This document shows positions 16,001-28,034 of a DNA stretch of 64,000 bases, in pieces. This DNA comes from Tachypleus tridentatus (taxonomy: Eukaryota > Arthropoda > Merostomata > Xiphosura > Limulidae). The position numbers and the translations under genes were made by a program. The stretch lies in the NCBI RefSeq assembly GCF_004210375.1, contig NC_134830.1, positions 50,349,094-50,413,093 on the forward strand, given 5' to 3'. The notes below the pieces were generated by a model that was not told where the DNA came from, made no database searches, and saw nothing but the letters and a program-made list of their open reading frames with translations. Position 1 is the stretch's first letter. Every line of letters starts with the position of its first letter.

Positions 16001-17070
16001 TGTTGACTGGCTCACTCTAGAAGGACAACAATATAGCAATCTGTTTGTGGACTGATTCAGTATAGGAGCACAACAGAATAGCATTCGTTTGTTGACTCGC
16101 TCGGTCTAGGAGTACAACAATATAGCGATCTGTTTGTTGACTCCCTCAGTCTAGGAGGACAACAATATAGCAATCTATTTCTTGACTGGCTCACTCTAGA
16201 AGGACAACTATATAACAATCTGTTTGTTGACAGACTCAGTCTAGAAAGCTAAGTGCACAACAGAATAGAATCCGTTTTTTGACTCGCTCGGTCTAGGAAG
16301 ACAACAATACAACGATCTGTTTCTTAAATAGCTCATTCTACAAAAAACAACAATATAGCAATCTGTTTGTTGACTGGCTCACTCTAGAAGGACAACAATA
16401 TAGCAATCTGTTTGTTGACTCGCTCAGTCTAGGAGCACAAGAGAATAGCATCTGTTTGTTGACTGCCTTAGTCTAGAAAGCTAGGAGCACAACAGAATAG
16501 CATCCGTTTGTTGACTCACTTGGTCTAGGAGAACAACAATATAGCGATCTGTTTATTGATTTGATCAGTCTAGAAAGCAAGGAGCACAACAGAATAGCAT
16601 CCGTTTGTTGACTCGCTCGGTCTAGGAGTACAAAAATATGGCGATCATTTTGTCGACTCGCTCAGTCTAGGAGGACAACAATATAGCAATCTATTTGTTG
16701 ACACGCTCCGTCTAGGAGGACAACAATATAGCAATCTATTTGTTGACTGGCTCACTCTAGAAGAACAACTATATAGCAATTTGTTTGTTGACTGACTCAG
16801 TCTAGAAAGCTAGAGCACAACAGAATAGAATCCGTTTTTGACTCGCTCAGTCTAGGAGGACAACAATATAGCAATCTATTTGTTGACTGGCTCACTCTAG
16901 AAGGACAACTATATAGCAATCTGTTTGTTGACTGGCTCAGTCTAGAAAGCTAGAAGCACAACACAATAGTATCTGCTTATTGACTCGCTCTTTCTAGAAG
17001 GACAACAATATAGCAATCTGTTTGTTAACTTGCTCAGTCTATAAAGCTAGGAGCACAACAAAATAGCATA
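13060..17070. repeat. Tandem ~2007-bp macro-duplication inside the satellite
   Basis: The rare landmark ACAGGGATCTG at 13093 recurs at 15100 (offset 2007), and the variants in between follow in the same order, for example the ATGGCGATCATTTTGTCGAC unit at about 14631 and 16637. Small indels (for example at 13399 and 16813) distinguish the copies. A 2001-bp offset joins the blocks at 17216 and 19217, so a ~2-kb higher-order period recurs. Confidence 0.85.
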
Positions 17071-20000
17071 GGTTTGTTGACTCGCTCGGTCTCGGAGTAC
17101 AACAATACAGCGATCTGTTTGTTGACTGGCTCAGTCTAGGAGGACAACAATACAGCAACTTGTTTGTTGACTGGATCAGTCTAGGAGAACAACAGAATAG
17201 AATCCGTTTGTTCATTTGCTCGGTCTAGGAGGACAACAATATAGCGATCTGTTTGTTTACTCACTCAGCCTAGGTGAACAACAATACAGCGATCTGTTTG
17301 TTTACTCACTCATCCCAGAAGGACAAAAATACAGCGATCTGTTTGTTGACTGGCTCAGTCTAGGAGCACAACAGAATAGCATTCGTTTGTTGACTGGCTC
17401 GGTCTAGAAAGCTGGGAGCACAACCGAATAGTATCTGCTTTTTGACTCGCTCCGTCTAAAAGGACAAATATATAGCAATCTGTTTGTTGACTGGCTCAGT
17501 CTAGAAAACTAGGAGCACAACAGGATAGTATCTGCTTTTTGACTCGCTCTGTCTAGAAGGACAACAATATAGCAATCTGTTTGTCAACTTGCTCAGTCTA
17601 GAAAGCTAAGAGCACAACAGAATAGTATTCGCTTTTTGACTCGCTGGGTCTAGGAGTACAACAATACAGCGATCTGTTTGTTGACTGGCTTAGTCTAGGA
17701 GGACAAGATACAGCAATCTGTTTGTTAACTTGCTCAGTCTAGAAAGCTAGTAGCACAACAGAATAGTATCCGTTTTTTGACTCCCTGGGTCAAGGAAGAC
17801 AACAATACAGGGATCTGTTTGTTGACTGGCCCACTCTAGAAGGACAACAATATAGCAATCTGTTTGTTGACTGGCTCAGTATAGGAGAACAAAAAAATAG
17901 CATTCGTTTGTTGACTCGCTCAGTCAAAAACCACAACAGAATAGCATCCGTTCGTTGACTCGCTCGGTCTAGGAGGACAACAATATAGCGATCTGTTTAT
18001 TGACCTGCTCAGTCTAGAAAGCTAAGTGCACAACAGAATAGAATCCGTTTTTGACTCGCTCGGTCTAGGAAGACAACAATACAACGATCTGTTTCTTAAA
18101 TAGCTCACTCTAGAAAAACAACAATATAGCAATCTGTTTGTTGACTGGCTCACTCTAGAAGGACAACAATATAGCAATCTGTTTGTTGACTGGCTCAGTC
18201 TAGGAGCACAAGAGAATAGCATCTGTTTGTTGACTGCCTTAGTCTAGAAAGCTAGGAGCACAACAGAATAGCATCCGTTTGTTGACTCGCTCCGTCTAGG
18301 AGGACAACAATATAGCAATCTATTTGTTGACTGGCTCACTCTACAAGAACAACTATATAGCAATCTGTTTATACTGAATCAGTCTAGAAAGCTAGGAGCA
18401 CATCAGAATAGCTTCCGTTTGTTGACTCGCTCCGTCTAGGAGGACAACAATATAGCAATCTGTTTGTTGACTGGCTCATTCTAGAAGGACAACAATATAA
18501 CAATCTATTTGTGGACTGACTCAGTCTAGAAAGCTAAGTGCAGAACAGAATAGAATCCGTTTTTTGACTCGCTCGGTCTAGAAAGAAAACAATACAACGA
18601 TCTGTTTCTTAAATAGCTCACTCTAGAAAAAACAACAATATAGCAATCTGTTTGTTGACTAGCTCACTCTAGAAGGACAACAATATAGCAATCTGATGTT
18701 GACTGGCTCAGTCTAAAAGCACAACAGAATAGCATCTGTTTGTTGACTGCCTTAGTCTAGAAAGCTAGGAGAACAACAGAACAGCATCCGTTTGTTGACT
18801 CGCTCCGTCTAGGAGGACAACAATATAGCTATCTATTTGTTGACTGGCTCACTCTAGAAGAACAACTATATAGCAATCTGTTTATTGACTGAATCAGTCT
18901 AGAAAGCTAGGAGAACAACAGAAGAAAATTCGTTTTTTGACTCGCTCAGTCTAGGAGGACAACAATATAGCAATCTATTTGTTGACTGGCTCTGTCTAGA
19001 AGGCAACAGTATAGCAATCTGTTTGTCAACTTGCTCACTCTAGAAAGCTAGAAGCACAACAAAATAGCATAGATTTGTTGACTCGCTCGGTCTCGGAGAA
19101 CAACAATACAGCGATCTGTTTGTTGACTGGCTCAGTCTAGGAGGACAACAATACAGCAATTTGTTTGTTGACTGGATCAGTCTAGGAGCACAACAGAATA
19201 GAATCCGTTTGTTCATTTGCTCGGTCTAGGAGGACAACAATATAGCGATCTGTTTGTTTACTCACTCAGCATAGGTGAACCACAATACAGCGATCTGTTT
19301 GTTTACTCACTCATCCCAGAAGGACAAAAATACAGCGATCTGTTTGTTGACTGGCTCAGTCTAGGAGCACAACAGAATAGCATTCGTTTGTTGACTGGCT
19401 CGGTCTAGAAAGCTGGGAGCACAACAGAATAGTATCTGCTTTTTTGACTCGCTCCGTGTAAAAGGACAAATATATAGCAATCTGTTTGTTGAGTGGCTCA
19501 GTCTAGAAAACTAGGAGCACAACAGTATAGTATCTGCTTTTTGACTCGCTCTGTCTAGAAGGACAACAATATAGCAATCTGTTTGTCAACTTGCTAAGTC
19601 TAGAAAGCTAAGAGCACAACAGAATAGTATCCGCTTTTTGACTCGCTCGGTCTACGAGTACAAGAATACAGCGATCTGTTTGTTGACTGGCTTAGTCTAG
19701 GAGGACAAGATACAGCAATCTGTTTGTTAACTTGCTCAGTCTAGAAAGCTAGTAGCACAACAGAATAGTATCCGTTTTTTGACTCCCTAGGTCTAGGAAG
19801 AAAACAATACAGGGATCTGTTTGTTGACTGGCCAACTCTAGAAGGACAATAATATAGCAATCTGTTTGTTGACAGGCTCAGTATAGGAGCACAAAAGAAT
19901 AGCATTCGTTTGTTGACTCGCTCAGTCTAGGACCACAACAGAATAGCATCCGTTTGTTGACTGGCTCACTCTTGAAGGACAACTATATAGCAATCTGTTT

Positions 20001-21516
20001 GTTGACTGGCTCAGTCTAGAAAGCTAGGAGCACAACAGAATAGTATCTGCTTATTCACTCGCTCTGTCTAGAAGGACAACAATATAGCAATCTGTTTGTT
20101 AACTTGCTCAGTCTAGAAAGCTAGGAGCACAACAAAATAGCAAAAGTTTGTTGACTGGCTCAGTCTAGGAGCACAACAAAAATGCATTCGTTTGTTGACT
20201 GGCTTAGCCTAGGAGAACAACAGAATAGCATTCATTTGTTGACTGGCTCACTCTAGAAGCACAACAATATAGCAATGTGTTTATTGACTGGCTCAGTCTA
20301 GAAAGCTAGGAGCACAACAGAATAGCATCCGTTTGTAGACTCGCTCGGTCTAGGAGTACAAAAATATTGCGATCTGTTTGTCGACTCGCTCAATCTAGGA
20401 GGACAACAATATGGCAATCTGTTTGTTAACTTGCTCAGTCTAGAAAGCTAGTAGCACAACAGAATAGTATACGTTTTTTGACTCCCTGGGTCTAGGAAGA
20501 CAACAATACAGGGATCTGTTTGTTGACTGGCCCACTCTAGAAGGACAACAATATAGCAATCTGTTTGTTGACTGGCTCAGTAAAGGAGAACAAAAAAATA
20601 GCATTCGTTTGTTGACTCGCTCACTCAAAAACCACAACAGAATAGCATCCGTTCGTTGACTCGCTCGGTCTAGGAGGACAACAATATAGCGATCTGTTTA
20701 TTGACCTGCTCAGTCTAGAAAGCTAAGTGCACAACAGAATAGAATCCGTTTTTTGACTCGCTCGGTCTAGGAAGACAACAATACAACGATCTGTTTCTTA
20801 AATAGCTCACTCTAGAAAAAACAACAATATAGCAATCTGTTTGTTGACTGGCTCACTCTAGAAGGACAACAATATAGCAATCTGTTTGTTGACTGGCTCA
20901 GTCTAGGAGCACAAGAGAATAGCATCTGTTTGTTGACTCGCTCCGTCTAGGAGGACAACAATATAGCAATCTATTTGTTGACTGGCTCACTCTACAAGAA
21001 CAACTATATAGCAATCTGTTTATACTGAATCAGTCTAGAAAGCTAGGAGCACATCAGAATAGCTTCCGTTTGTTGACTCGCTCCGTCTAGGAGGACAACA
21101 ATATAGCAATCTGTTTGTTGACTGGCTCATTCTAGAAGGACAACAATATAGCAATCTGTTTGTTGACTGGCTCAGTCTAGGAGCACAAAAGAATAGCATC
21201 TGTTTGTTGACTGCCTTAGTCTAGAAAGCTAGGAGCACAACAGAATAGCATAGGTTTGTTGACTCGCTCGGTCTCGGAGTACAACAATACAGCGATCTGT
21301 TTGTTGACTGGCTTGGTCTAAGAGGACAAGAATACAGCAATCTGTTTCTTGACTGGCTCATTCTAGAAAAACAACAATATAGCAATCTGTTTGTTGACTG
21401 GCTCAGTATAGGAGCACAAAAAAATAGCATTCGTTTGTTGACTCGCTCAGTCTAGGACCAGAACAGAAGAGCATCCGTTTGTTGACTCGCTTGGTCTAGG
21501 AGGACAACAATATAGC

Positions 21517-22016
21517 NNNNNNNNNNNNNNNNNNNNNNNNNNNNNNNNNNNNNNNNNNNNNNNNNNNNNNNNNNNNNNNNNNNNNNNNNNNNNNNNNNNN
21601 NNNNNNNNNNNNNNNNNNNNNNNNNNNNNNNNNNNNNNNNNNNNNNNNNNNNNNNNNNNNNNNNNNNNNNNNNNNNNNNNNNNNNNNNNNNNNNNNNNNN
21701 NNNNNNNNNNNNNNNNNNNNNNNNNNNNNNNNNNNNNNNNNNNNNNNNNNNNNNNNNNNNNNNNNNNNNNNNNNNNNNNNNNNNNNNNNNNNNNNNNNNN
21801 NNNNNNNNNNNNNNNNNNNNNNNNNNNNNNNNNNNNNNNNNNNNNNNNNNNNNNNNNNNNNNNNNNNNNNNNNNNNNNNNNNNNNNNNNNNNNNNNNNNN
21901 NNNNNNNNNNNNNNNNNNNNNNNNNNNNNNNNNNNNNNNNNNNNNNNNNNNNNNNNNNNNNNNNNNNNNNNNNNNNNNNNNNNNNNNNNNNNNNNNNNNN
22001 NNNNNNNNNNNNNNNN
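21517..22016. other. Assembly gap (500 N)
   Basis: Exactly 500 N characters, a typical fixed-size scaffold gap. The left edge is satellite; the right edge is unrelated sequence beginning GGATCC. The real size is unknown, and the satellite has probably been under-assembled here. Confidence 0.99.
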
Positions 22017-22954
22017 GGATCCAAGGTTCGAGACGTGAAGCTGCTGAACACGCATCACACATTCAGCTGTAAATACGTTATAGAAATTAGAATAAATTAT
22101 AGAATTGGAAAAAAAAAGCACATTTGTGGCGTAAGGTCCGTTGGTTAACTGTTGTGAAATAATCATTTCTAATGTAAGTTCCAAAGGGTGTATAAGCTAT
22201 CTTTTAGGATATAAAACTCTATGTCCATGTAACTACTATAAGGGTGTCGACGTATCTTCACCAAAATTTGTAAGAAGATCCATTAGGTCCATACGGAGGT
22301 ACATATGAATTTTGAGCTTTGCGATGATTATTTTACGTTTTACCACTACTTGCCCCAATTGATGAACCTTCACCAAATATGACATGAAGGTTTGTTGGTC
22401 CATGCAAATTTGAAGTTTCACATTTTCTGTTTCGCGGTTTTTAAGGGCGTTTTTATAATTACATATAATGAAAGTAACTTATGGCGTCCTAAGATAACCA
22501 ACCTTTCATTAATCATGAATTTAAATAACGTCCGTCTGGTATAGAAATAATATTAATTTCAAATCAAATATCATTGTTTAACGAGTTCTGAAATTAAAAA
22601 AATAATTATTGCCACCAGACTACATCACGTAATTTGTATAACGATACAAGTGTTTGTGTGTGTGTGTAGCTCACTTTCGCGATCACAGACGAGTAGTTTT
22701 ACGAAATAAAAATAACAACAGGAAAAGAAGCGAATGTTTAACGAAATCACTTAACATTACAATACCAGCTATCCACCCAAGTCTGCTACCAGTTATTTAA
22801 CGCATGCGCATGATAATGTTTGAAGAGATTGCACATGACGAAACAGAAAAGAAAATCTTAAATTGAAAGAGCGCTGAACGGACACAAACGAGTGATATAC
22901 GAAGATTCCCGATTATTGTTGGGAAAGAAAAGTACAACTGACGAACTACATTCT
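22017..22954. other. Non-tandem DNA, no gene seen
   Basis: No open frame here is convincing on either strand. The first ~70 bases after the gap (CCAAGGTTCGAGACG, B-box-like) may be the end of a dispersed repeat. A short (GT)n microsatellite lies at about 22651-22667. Nothing else is recognised. Confidence 0.6.
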
Positions 22955-23115
22955 AACATTTACATTGTAGTCACACAGCCTTTAACAATTACATTGTAGT
23001 CGCACAACCTGTAAAAACATAACGTTTACATTGTATTCACACAGCCTTAAAATAATGACGTTTATATTGTAGTTACACAGCCTTTAGAAACATGACATTT
23101 ACATTGTAGTAAAGA
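22955..23115. repeat. Degenerate minisatellite, ~35-40-bp unit
   Basis: About four to five diverged copies of a unit containing TTTACATTGTAGTCACACAG, each followed by a CCTTTA- or CCTGTA-like spacer. Copies differ in length and sequence, so this is an old array. No coding signal. Confidence 0.8.
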
Positions 23116-23394
23116 ACTCCTTCAAGAACAAGGATGTCTTTACTGTGGGTAGGGGTGTTTTATTATCACCCCCTTCTTCCAAATCATCACCAGTGAAGGG
23201 AGGTAATGGACATGACACGAATTACACGACGTAGGACCTGTCAGTTCTAGGAACAATGAACTATCCGAGTTAAAAACACATTTGCTGTCCGTCCACGATT
23301 CTCAGACAACGATAAAACTGACATTTCTCGTTTTCAAAATGTCAAAAACTTGTAAATAAAAAATTACATCAATGATCCACGTTAACATGTAACA
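23116..23394. other. Single-copy spacer, no gene seen
   Basis: Short stretch between two minisatellites. No open frame, splice-flanked exon or repeat was recognised. Confidence 0.5.
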
Positions 23395-23632
23395 ACTGTA
23401 GAAAGTGTCGTTCCACACTAACACTTAACCACTATTCAAAGTGTAGTCCCACACTAACACCTAAAAACTATAGAAAATGTCGTCCCACACTAACACCTAA
23501 ACACTGTAGAAAGTGTCGTTCCACACTAACACATAAACATTGTTGAAAGTGTCGTTCTACACTAATGCCTAAACACTGTGGAATGTGTCGTTCCACGCTA
23601 ACACCTAAACTGTGGAAAGTATCTTTCCACAC
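23395..23632. repeat. Minisatellite, ~37-39-bp unit (left part, split by hAT)
   Basis: About six copies of a unit like AAAGTGTCGTTCCACACTAA followed by CACCTAAACACTGT. The array stops at the first base of the hAT element and resumes after its last base at 26968, so the transposon inserted within an existing minisatellite. Confidence 0.9.
23625..23632. repeat. hAT target-site duplication, left copy
   Basis: TTCCACAC directly before the element. The right copy is TTACACAC at 26968-26975 (7 of 8 identical). Eight bases is the hAT-family duplication length. Confidence 0.8.
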
Positions 23633-26600
23633 CAGAGGCGTACCCAAGGGGGGTTTGGGGGTAAACCTCCCATGGACCGAAACTTTTTAGACAAGTTCAG
23701 TTGCCACCTGTGAAGTTTCATAAAGATCCGTGATTGCATGGCAGATAATTTCACACTCAACAAATGGTCAAATGCAAATTTCTGATTGAACACTCTTTTA
23801 ATACAGCAAATTTGTCAGAACTAGAGAAATACAATCGAATATCTATGAAAGGCTCAAACGCCTGTTCGTTCATGCCAGGACATCTACAAAACAGTTTGGT
23901 TCAACTTTAATATCACGGTGAATGTATAATGAGGCCGGGCCATTCAATTGATCTTCAGTGGTGGTATTTCTCAAATACGTTTTGAGTCTTCTGAGAGTTG
24001 AAAACGAACGCTCCACTGAGCTCGTTGACAAAGGCAGCGCGGCAAATACTTTCAACAGTCTAGAAATGACTGGAAACATTTCTGCATTGCACATTGCATA
24101 TGCATCTATGACATTTTTTGGTCTGTTGTTCGCAAGTGATTTGTACCAGGCCCTAAGTTCACCTACTGCAGCTAGTGAAGTGCTGTAAATGTCAGCCTTG
24201 TATATATTGACCAACTCTTTCATTTGGTCACATTGTTGTGCTGTTGGTTCTGACCGTTCTGTGATAGATCCTGATAGTAGTAGACACATGAAGTTTGTAA
24301 GGAGAGTTTTGTGACTGGACAGACGGTCACATATTTGTGAAAGAAAGTGATCAACAAATGGTACAAATACAACAACACGAAAGTACTCCTCAGGGCTAGT
24401 GGTTTGTGGGTTAGCACAATACATTTCTCTTTTAACCTGCCTTGGCATTATGATGTCAATTTGAAGCTCACTACACAGAGTTTGAGCATCACAGAAAATG
24501 TTGTTAAATTTATTCACAATATTATTTCTGCGTGATGCTTGCAGCACCTAAATCAATGTTCTGTTGCTGCAGTAAGTTGCACAAAGGTAAACTAAAGGAA
24601 AACAATTTAGCAATAGTAAGTAGAGTGATGATGAATTCTGGCTGTGTTATAGAACACAACAATTGATTGGCTTGCGTGGCAGAATCTCTGTCTTGCCAAC
24701 CTGATATAGTCTCAAGGGCATCTGCAATTGCATGGATTAATTCTAGAAAGACAATGACTGAGTCATGTCTGTCAACCCATCGGGTGGGGCAAAGACCTTT
24801 CAAACTTTTTTTTTTCGATTCAGGTGCTTTACTCTCCACCGAAAGAGCCAAAATGTGCTTTCGTTTGGGTGTATTGAGAAAGTTTTCAATGCTAGAAATT
24901 ACTCCCTTCCAATTTCGCACAGGAACTTCTTTACAAGCATCAGAAATTGCCAAGTTTAGGGAATGGGCACTGCAGTGTACATAGGGTGCAAGTGGGAATT
25001 TATCAGTTATGTGTCTCTGGACACCATTGAATTTCCACTCATAGAGGCAGCACCGTCGTACTCTTTTCCTCACAGGTAAACCATGTCAATACCATATTTT
25101 GTCAGATTGATTATGATAACATCAGCCAGGTTTCTGCCTGCCACATCATAAACAGGTATATATTGCAAAAAATCTTCTCTCATTGCAACAGAGTTGTCAT
25201 TGGCATGCAGATATCAAACACACAGCGAAAACTGTTTAATGCCTGAAATATCTGTTGTTTCATCAGCTAATATTGAGAAACACCTTGCAGCATTAACCCT
25301 GTTGACAAAAGCATCAAGAACATGAGTATTACAGGCATTGATGATTTCATTTTGAATTTGAGGACTCAGATACGTAGCATTTCTCTTTGTACTCTTAAAG
25401 CTTGCTGAAAACTTGACATCACCCTTTGCCCTGTAGCACAAAATTGCCCGAAAATTCCCATCATTATTGATGGGCTCCTCATCAGTTTCACCAACAAACA
25501 TTGGACCAGAATCATATTTTTCCCCTCAAAGCTAAACCCTGCCTCCCACACAGCAATACAGTATCAATAATAGGCATTAAATATTGCCGGTTCTGTTCAA
25601 TTTCTTGCTAGTAAGTTGCATCAAGCTGCAAGTGCACAGATGAACTTGTGTGTACGACCTGTAGAAAATTGTTAGCTTTTTCTTTGCTGTCTTGGTGGTA
25701 TTGTTTCAATTGATGTGCTTTGAAGTCTTCAACAGCCTTCTTCCAGTTTGTGTATGGAAATTTCACTAGTTTTCCCAATTTCTGGCTTCCAACACTAGCA
25801 CCATCAGGAGCAAAAAGATAGTAGTACTTGCAGAAAGCACTCTTTGCATGTTGACTGTAGAGTAGCCATCTCCACTGTGAAAGCCAACGATGCTGAAAAC
25901 GCAGCTTTCTTGGACCACACTGGGAGAAAACATAATCACTCCCTGGCTTCCAGGCATTCTCAAGGAGGCATTTTTTTGGTTTCAGTGTTTATCTAAAAGA
26001 GACACAAAGACATAGTTCTAATTAAGTTATTTTCCACATAGGAAAGTTTGTTATGAGAGTACAATAACTTCGAAGAGAAAGTCTTAGAGCTGTACTTCAC
26101 AGAGCAGGCCTAACATCCTGTAACTGTAGGCCTACAATCACTAGCAGCAATGAATATTCAGTGTAAAACTCATCAGTGTTTGCATGATTTTTAATACAAA
26201 ATTAATATAATGAGGAATCGACCTACCTGTTTACCAATGCTGACATCATCAGAAATGTTATTTCCATTGTCCTAGACTAGACCTGAGGTGGTAGTGGCAG
26301 CACTGGTAGAAGGCCTAGGTGATGACTCTGACAACTCAGTTGACAATTCTGATTCAACCTGACTGTCTGCAGCAGATTGATCAGGTTCAGCCTCATGAAT
26401 TGGTTTAAAGAACCCATGCAGTGTCTGTTGCTTTTTCAGGCTTGACGTAGTGAATGATTGTTTATCGCAACTTATGTTTGTGAACGTGAATGATTCACTA
26501 TAGATGGCGCCAATGGTACTAGGTTAGGGCCATGGTGCTGCCAGCCGGCCATGATGCCACCCACTGTTTATTTGTGAAGTTAATTCTTGAAATCCAGGGA

Positions 26601-26967
26601 ATCTGAACATATACTTTCTATGATATTTTAATACAGATTATAGACACTATACATATATTTTGTATTCTCCTGAGTGACTCTATATTTTATATGTTAATGA
26701 CAGGACTGTAGGCCTACTTTGCTGAGCCTGATAACTTTAAGTTATATATAAAATGTATTGGCCTATATATTTATTTATGATTAAAAAATAAGACAAACAC
26801 CTCAGTGTGCCATTCTGAAATTTGCCAAAAAGATGGTCTCAAAATGCATAATTCAAGCTTTTCTTTTATGTTTTTATTAAAAAATTTCCAGGGGGGCATG
26901 CCCTCGGTCCCACCTAGCATCAAGCACTCAAACTAACCCCCAGTGGCCATTTCTGGCTATGCCCCTG
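23633..26967 (-). mobile_element. hAT-superfamily DNA transposon, 3335 bp, ZMYM1/P52rIPK-like
   Basis: The element begins CAGAGGCGTACCCA and ends with the reverse complement of CAGGGGCATAGCCA, giving short imperfect terminal inverted repeats of the hAT type (CAGNGGCGTANCCA). It is flanked by an 8-bp target duplication with one mismatch. The coding strand is minus. In order, conceptual translation gives an N-terminal leader with KQQTLHGFFKP, a TTF-type zinc-finger region, a DUF4371-like domain with ADETTD, and a hAT C-terminal dimerisation domain. This is the organisation of transposases related to zinc finger MYM-type 1 and the 52-kDa PKR-inhibitor-repressor-like proteins. The reading frame is broken in several places, so it is not autonomous as assembled. 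Confidence 0.92.
23870..26445 (-). pseudogene. hAT transposase, broken by frameshifts and stops
   Basis: It would encode the cut-and-paste transposase of the surrounding element. Read on the minus strand, the N-terminal end at about 26445-26280 gives KQQTLHGFFKP followed by an acidic Ser-rich linker. About 25985-25620 gives a TTF zinc-finger-like region (FPYTNWKKAVEDFKAHQLKQ is readable across frames). 25501-25214 gives the DUF4371-like part with ILADETTDISG, whose Asp residues match the first catalytic position of hAT enzymes. 25073-24522 contains YVHCSAHSLNL and CPTRWVDRHDS. 24547-23870 ends in the dimerisation domain with LPLSTSSVERSFSTLRRLKT, where the Glu is the expected catalytic acid. 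The last two parts overlap in different frames (24522-24547), marking a frameshift. Stops separate the DUF4371 part from the middle part. The family normally has about 600-800 residues in one or two exons; this copy is nearly full length but decayed. Confidence 0.88.
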
Positions 26968-27075
26968 TTACACACTAACACTTAAACACTGTAAAAAGTG
27001 TTGTTCTACACTAACACCTAAACACTGTACAAAGTGTCGTACTTACATGTAACCACTGTAAGAGTATAGAAACAG
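26968..27075. repeat. Minisatellite, ~37-39-bp unit (right part, split by hAT)
   Basis: Continuation of the array at 23395-23632, with units reading CACACTAACACTTAAACACT and similar. About two and a half copies remain before it fades near 27075. Confidence 0.88.
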
Positions 27076-27149
27076 TAGCCAATTCATCATATACTGTCCT
27101 CAACCCATTCCTGTATACAACACTCGCCGACACTACATCATCGCAACAT

Positions 27150-27655
27150 ATTTAAGAACTAAGTAAGTGTTAACAAAGTAACTACCGTGACTGGTTTAAG
27201 GGATAGTTTAAGTACAAAGTAACTACCATGACTGGTTAGGGGATAGTTTAAGTACAATGTAACTACCATGACTGGTTTAAGGGATAGTTTAAGTACAAAG
27301 TAACTACCATGACTGGTTTAAGGGATAGTTTAAGTACAAAGTAACCACCATGACTGGTTTAAGGGATAGTTTAAGTACAAAGTAACTACCATGACTGGTT
27401 TAAGGGTTAGTTTAAGTACAAAGTAACTACCATGACTGGTTTAAGGGTTAGTTTAAGTACAAAGTAACTACAATGACTGGTTTAAGGGATAGTTTAAGTA
27501 CAAAGTAACTACCATGACTGGTTTAAGGGATAGTTTAAGTACAATGTAACTACCATGACTGGTTTAAGGGATAATTTAAGTACAAAGTAACTACCATGAC
27601 TGGTTTAAGAGATAGTTTAAGTACAAAGGAACTACCATGACTGGTTTAAGTGCAG
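27150..27655. repeat. Minisatellite, 41-bp unit, ~12 copies
   Basis: Very regular repeats containing AAGTACAAAGTAACTACCAT then GACTGGTTTAAGGGATAGTT. Copies differ by one or two bases, and one copy has lost bases in the GGTTTAAG segment. High identity implies recent expansion. No coding signal. Confidence 0.95.
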
Positions 27656-28034
27656 CTGCTGTTGTTTTTTCACATTATAACACTCTTCCTACGATAATAC
27701 AGAGGTGGAACATAAGGGCTTTCATAAAGCAGACAAATACTGAATGGATTAGATTGCACATTCTAAATGGTCATTAAGTTGTCATGTTTTTCGTACGTAC
27801 GTAAAGATGATAATCATTGAGATAAACGGGAACAACAGTTTATAGTATCAGACATTTGTTTTCAGTATCATATTTATAGATTTCCCCAAAACAAGTCATG
27901 GTGAGAAGACTAAATTTGTCCCTTTCCCCCAGTCGAATAACAACTGTGGACTAAAAAGCAGAGCAAGTGAAAACCTCTCATTAAAACTGTACAAAGACAA
28001 CGACAGTCACCACTTAGTGGACAAGTTAACACTT
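27656..28034. other. Single-copy spacer, no gene seen
   Basis: AT-rich DNA between two minisatellites. No open frame or recognisable element on either strand. Confidence 0.5.

Larger units (their letters stand above)
1..21516. repeat. 21.5-kb satellite array, ~45-bp unit, higher-order structure
   Basis: The whole stretch is a tandem array, about 460 units by length. The common unit is about 45 bp and contains CTCTAGAAGGACAACAATAT followed by a block ending TTTGTTGACTGGCTC. Sister variants read AGGAGCACAACAGAATAGCA (44 bp), and a 52-bp form carries an 8-bp insertion giving TCTAGAAAGCTAGGAGC. Nearly every unit has a TCTAG core. Variants recur in long ordered blocks, so the array evolved by duplication of multi-unit segments. 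Short open frames of 60-84 codons inside it show a 15-residue period because 45 is a multiple of three. They start at TTG or other non-ATG codons and recur only because the DNA block recurs. I see no gene here. The array starts before the window and ends in the N gap, so its true length is unknown. A centromeric or heterochromatic role is possible but not shown. Confidence 0.97.

Noticed and set aside
2537..19408. Five near-identical 63-codon frames (2537, 3700, 12546, 17216, 19217) resembling a small protein family
   Set aside because: They lie inside the satellite, begin at TTG, show a 15-residue period equal to the 45-bp unit, and recur only because the DNA block is duplicated.
11765..21430. 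Minus-strand frames with SQSTNRLLYCC repeats (11765, 18022, 20440, 21221)
   Set aside because: Same satellite read on the other strand; no start context and no flanking gene structure.
1..21516. CRISPR-like array (regular short repeats)
   Set aside because: Units are contiguous diverged copies without unique spacers, no cas genes, and the surrounding sequence is eukaryotic.
21447..22184. Long minus-strand frames of 188-245 codons
   Set aside because: Most of each frame is the 500-N gap, so the apparent openness is an artefact.
23958..24984. Plus-strand frames inside the hAT element (76, 62, 105 and 64 codons)
   Set aside because: Shadows of the minus-strand transposase, which alone shows conserved hAT motifs.
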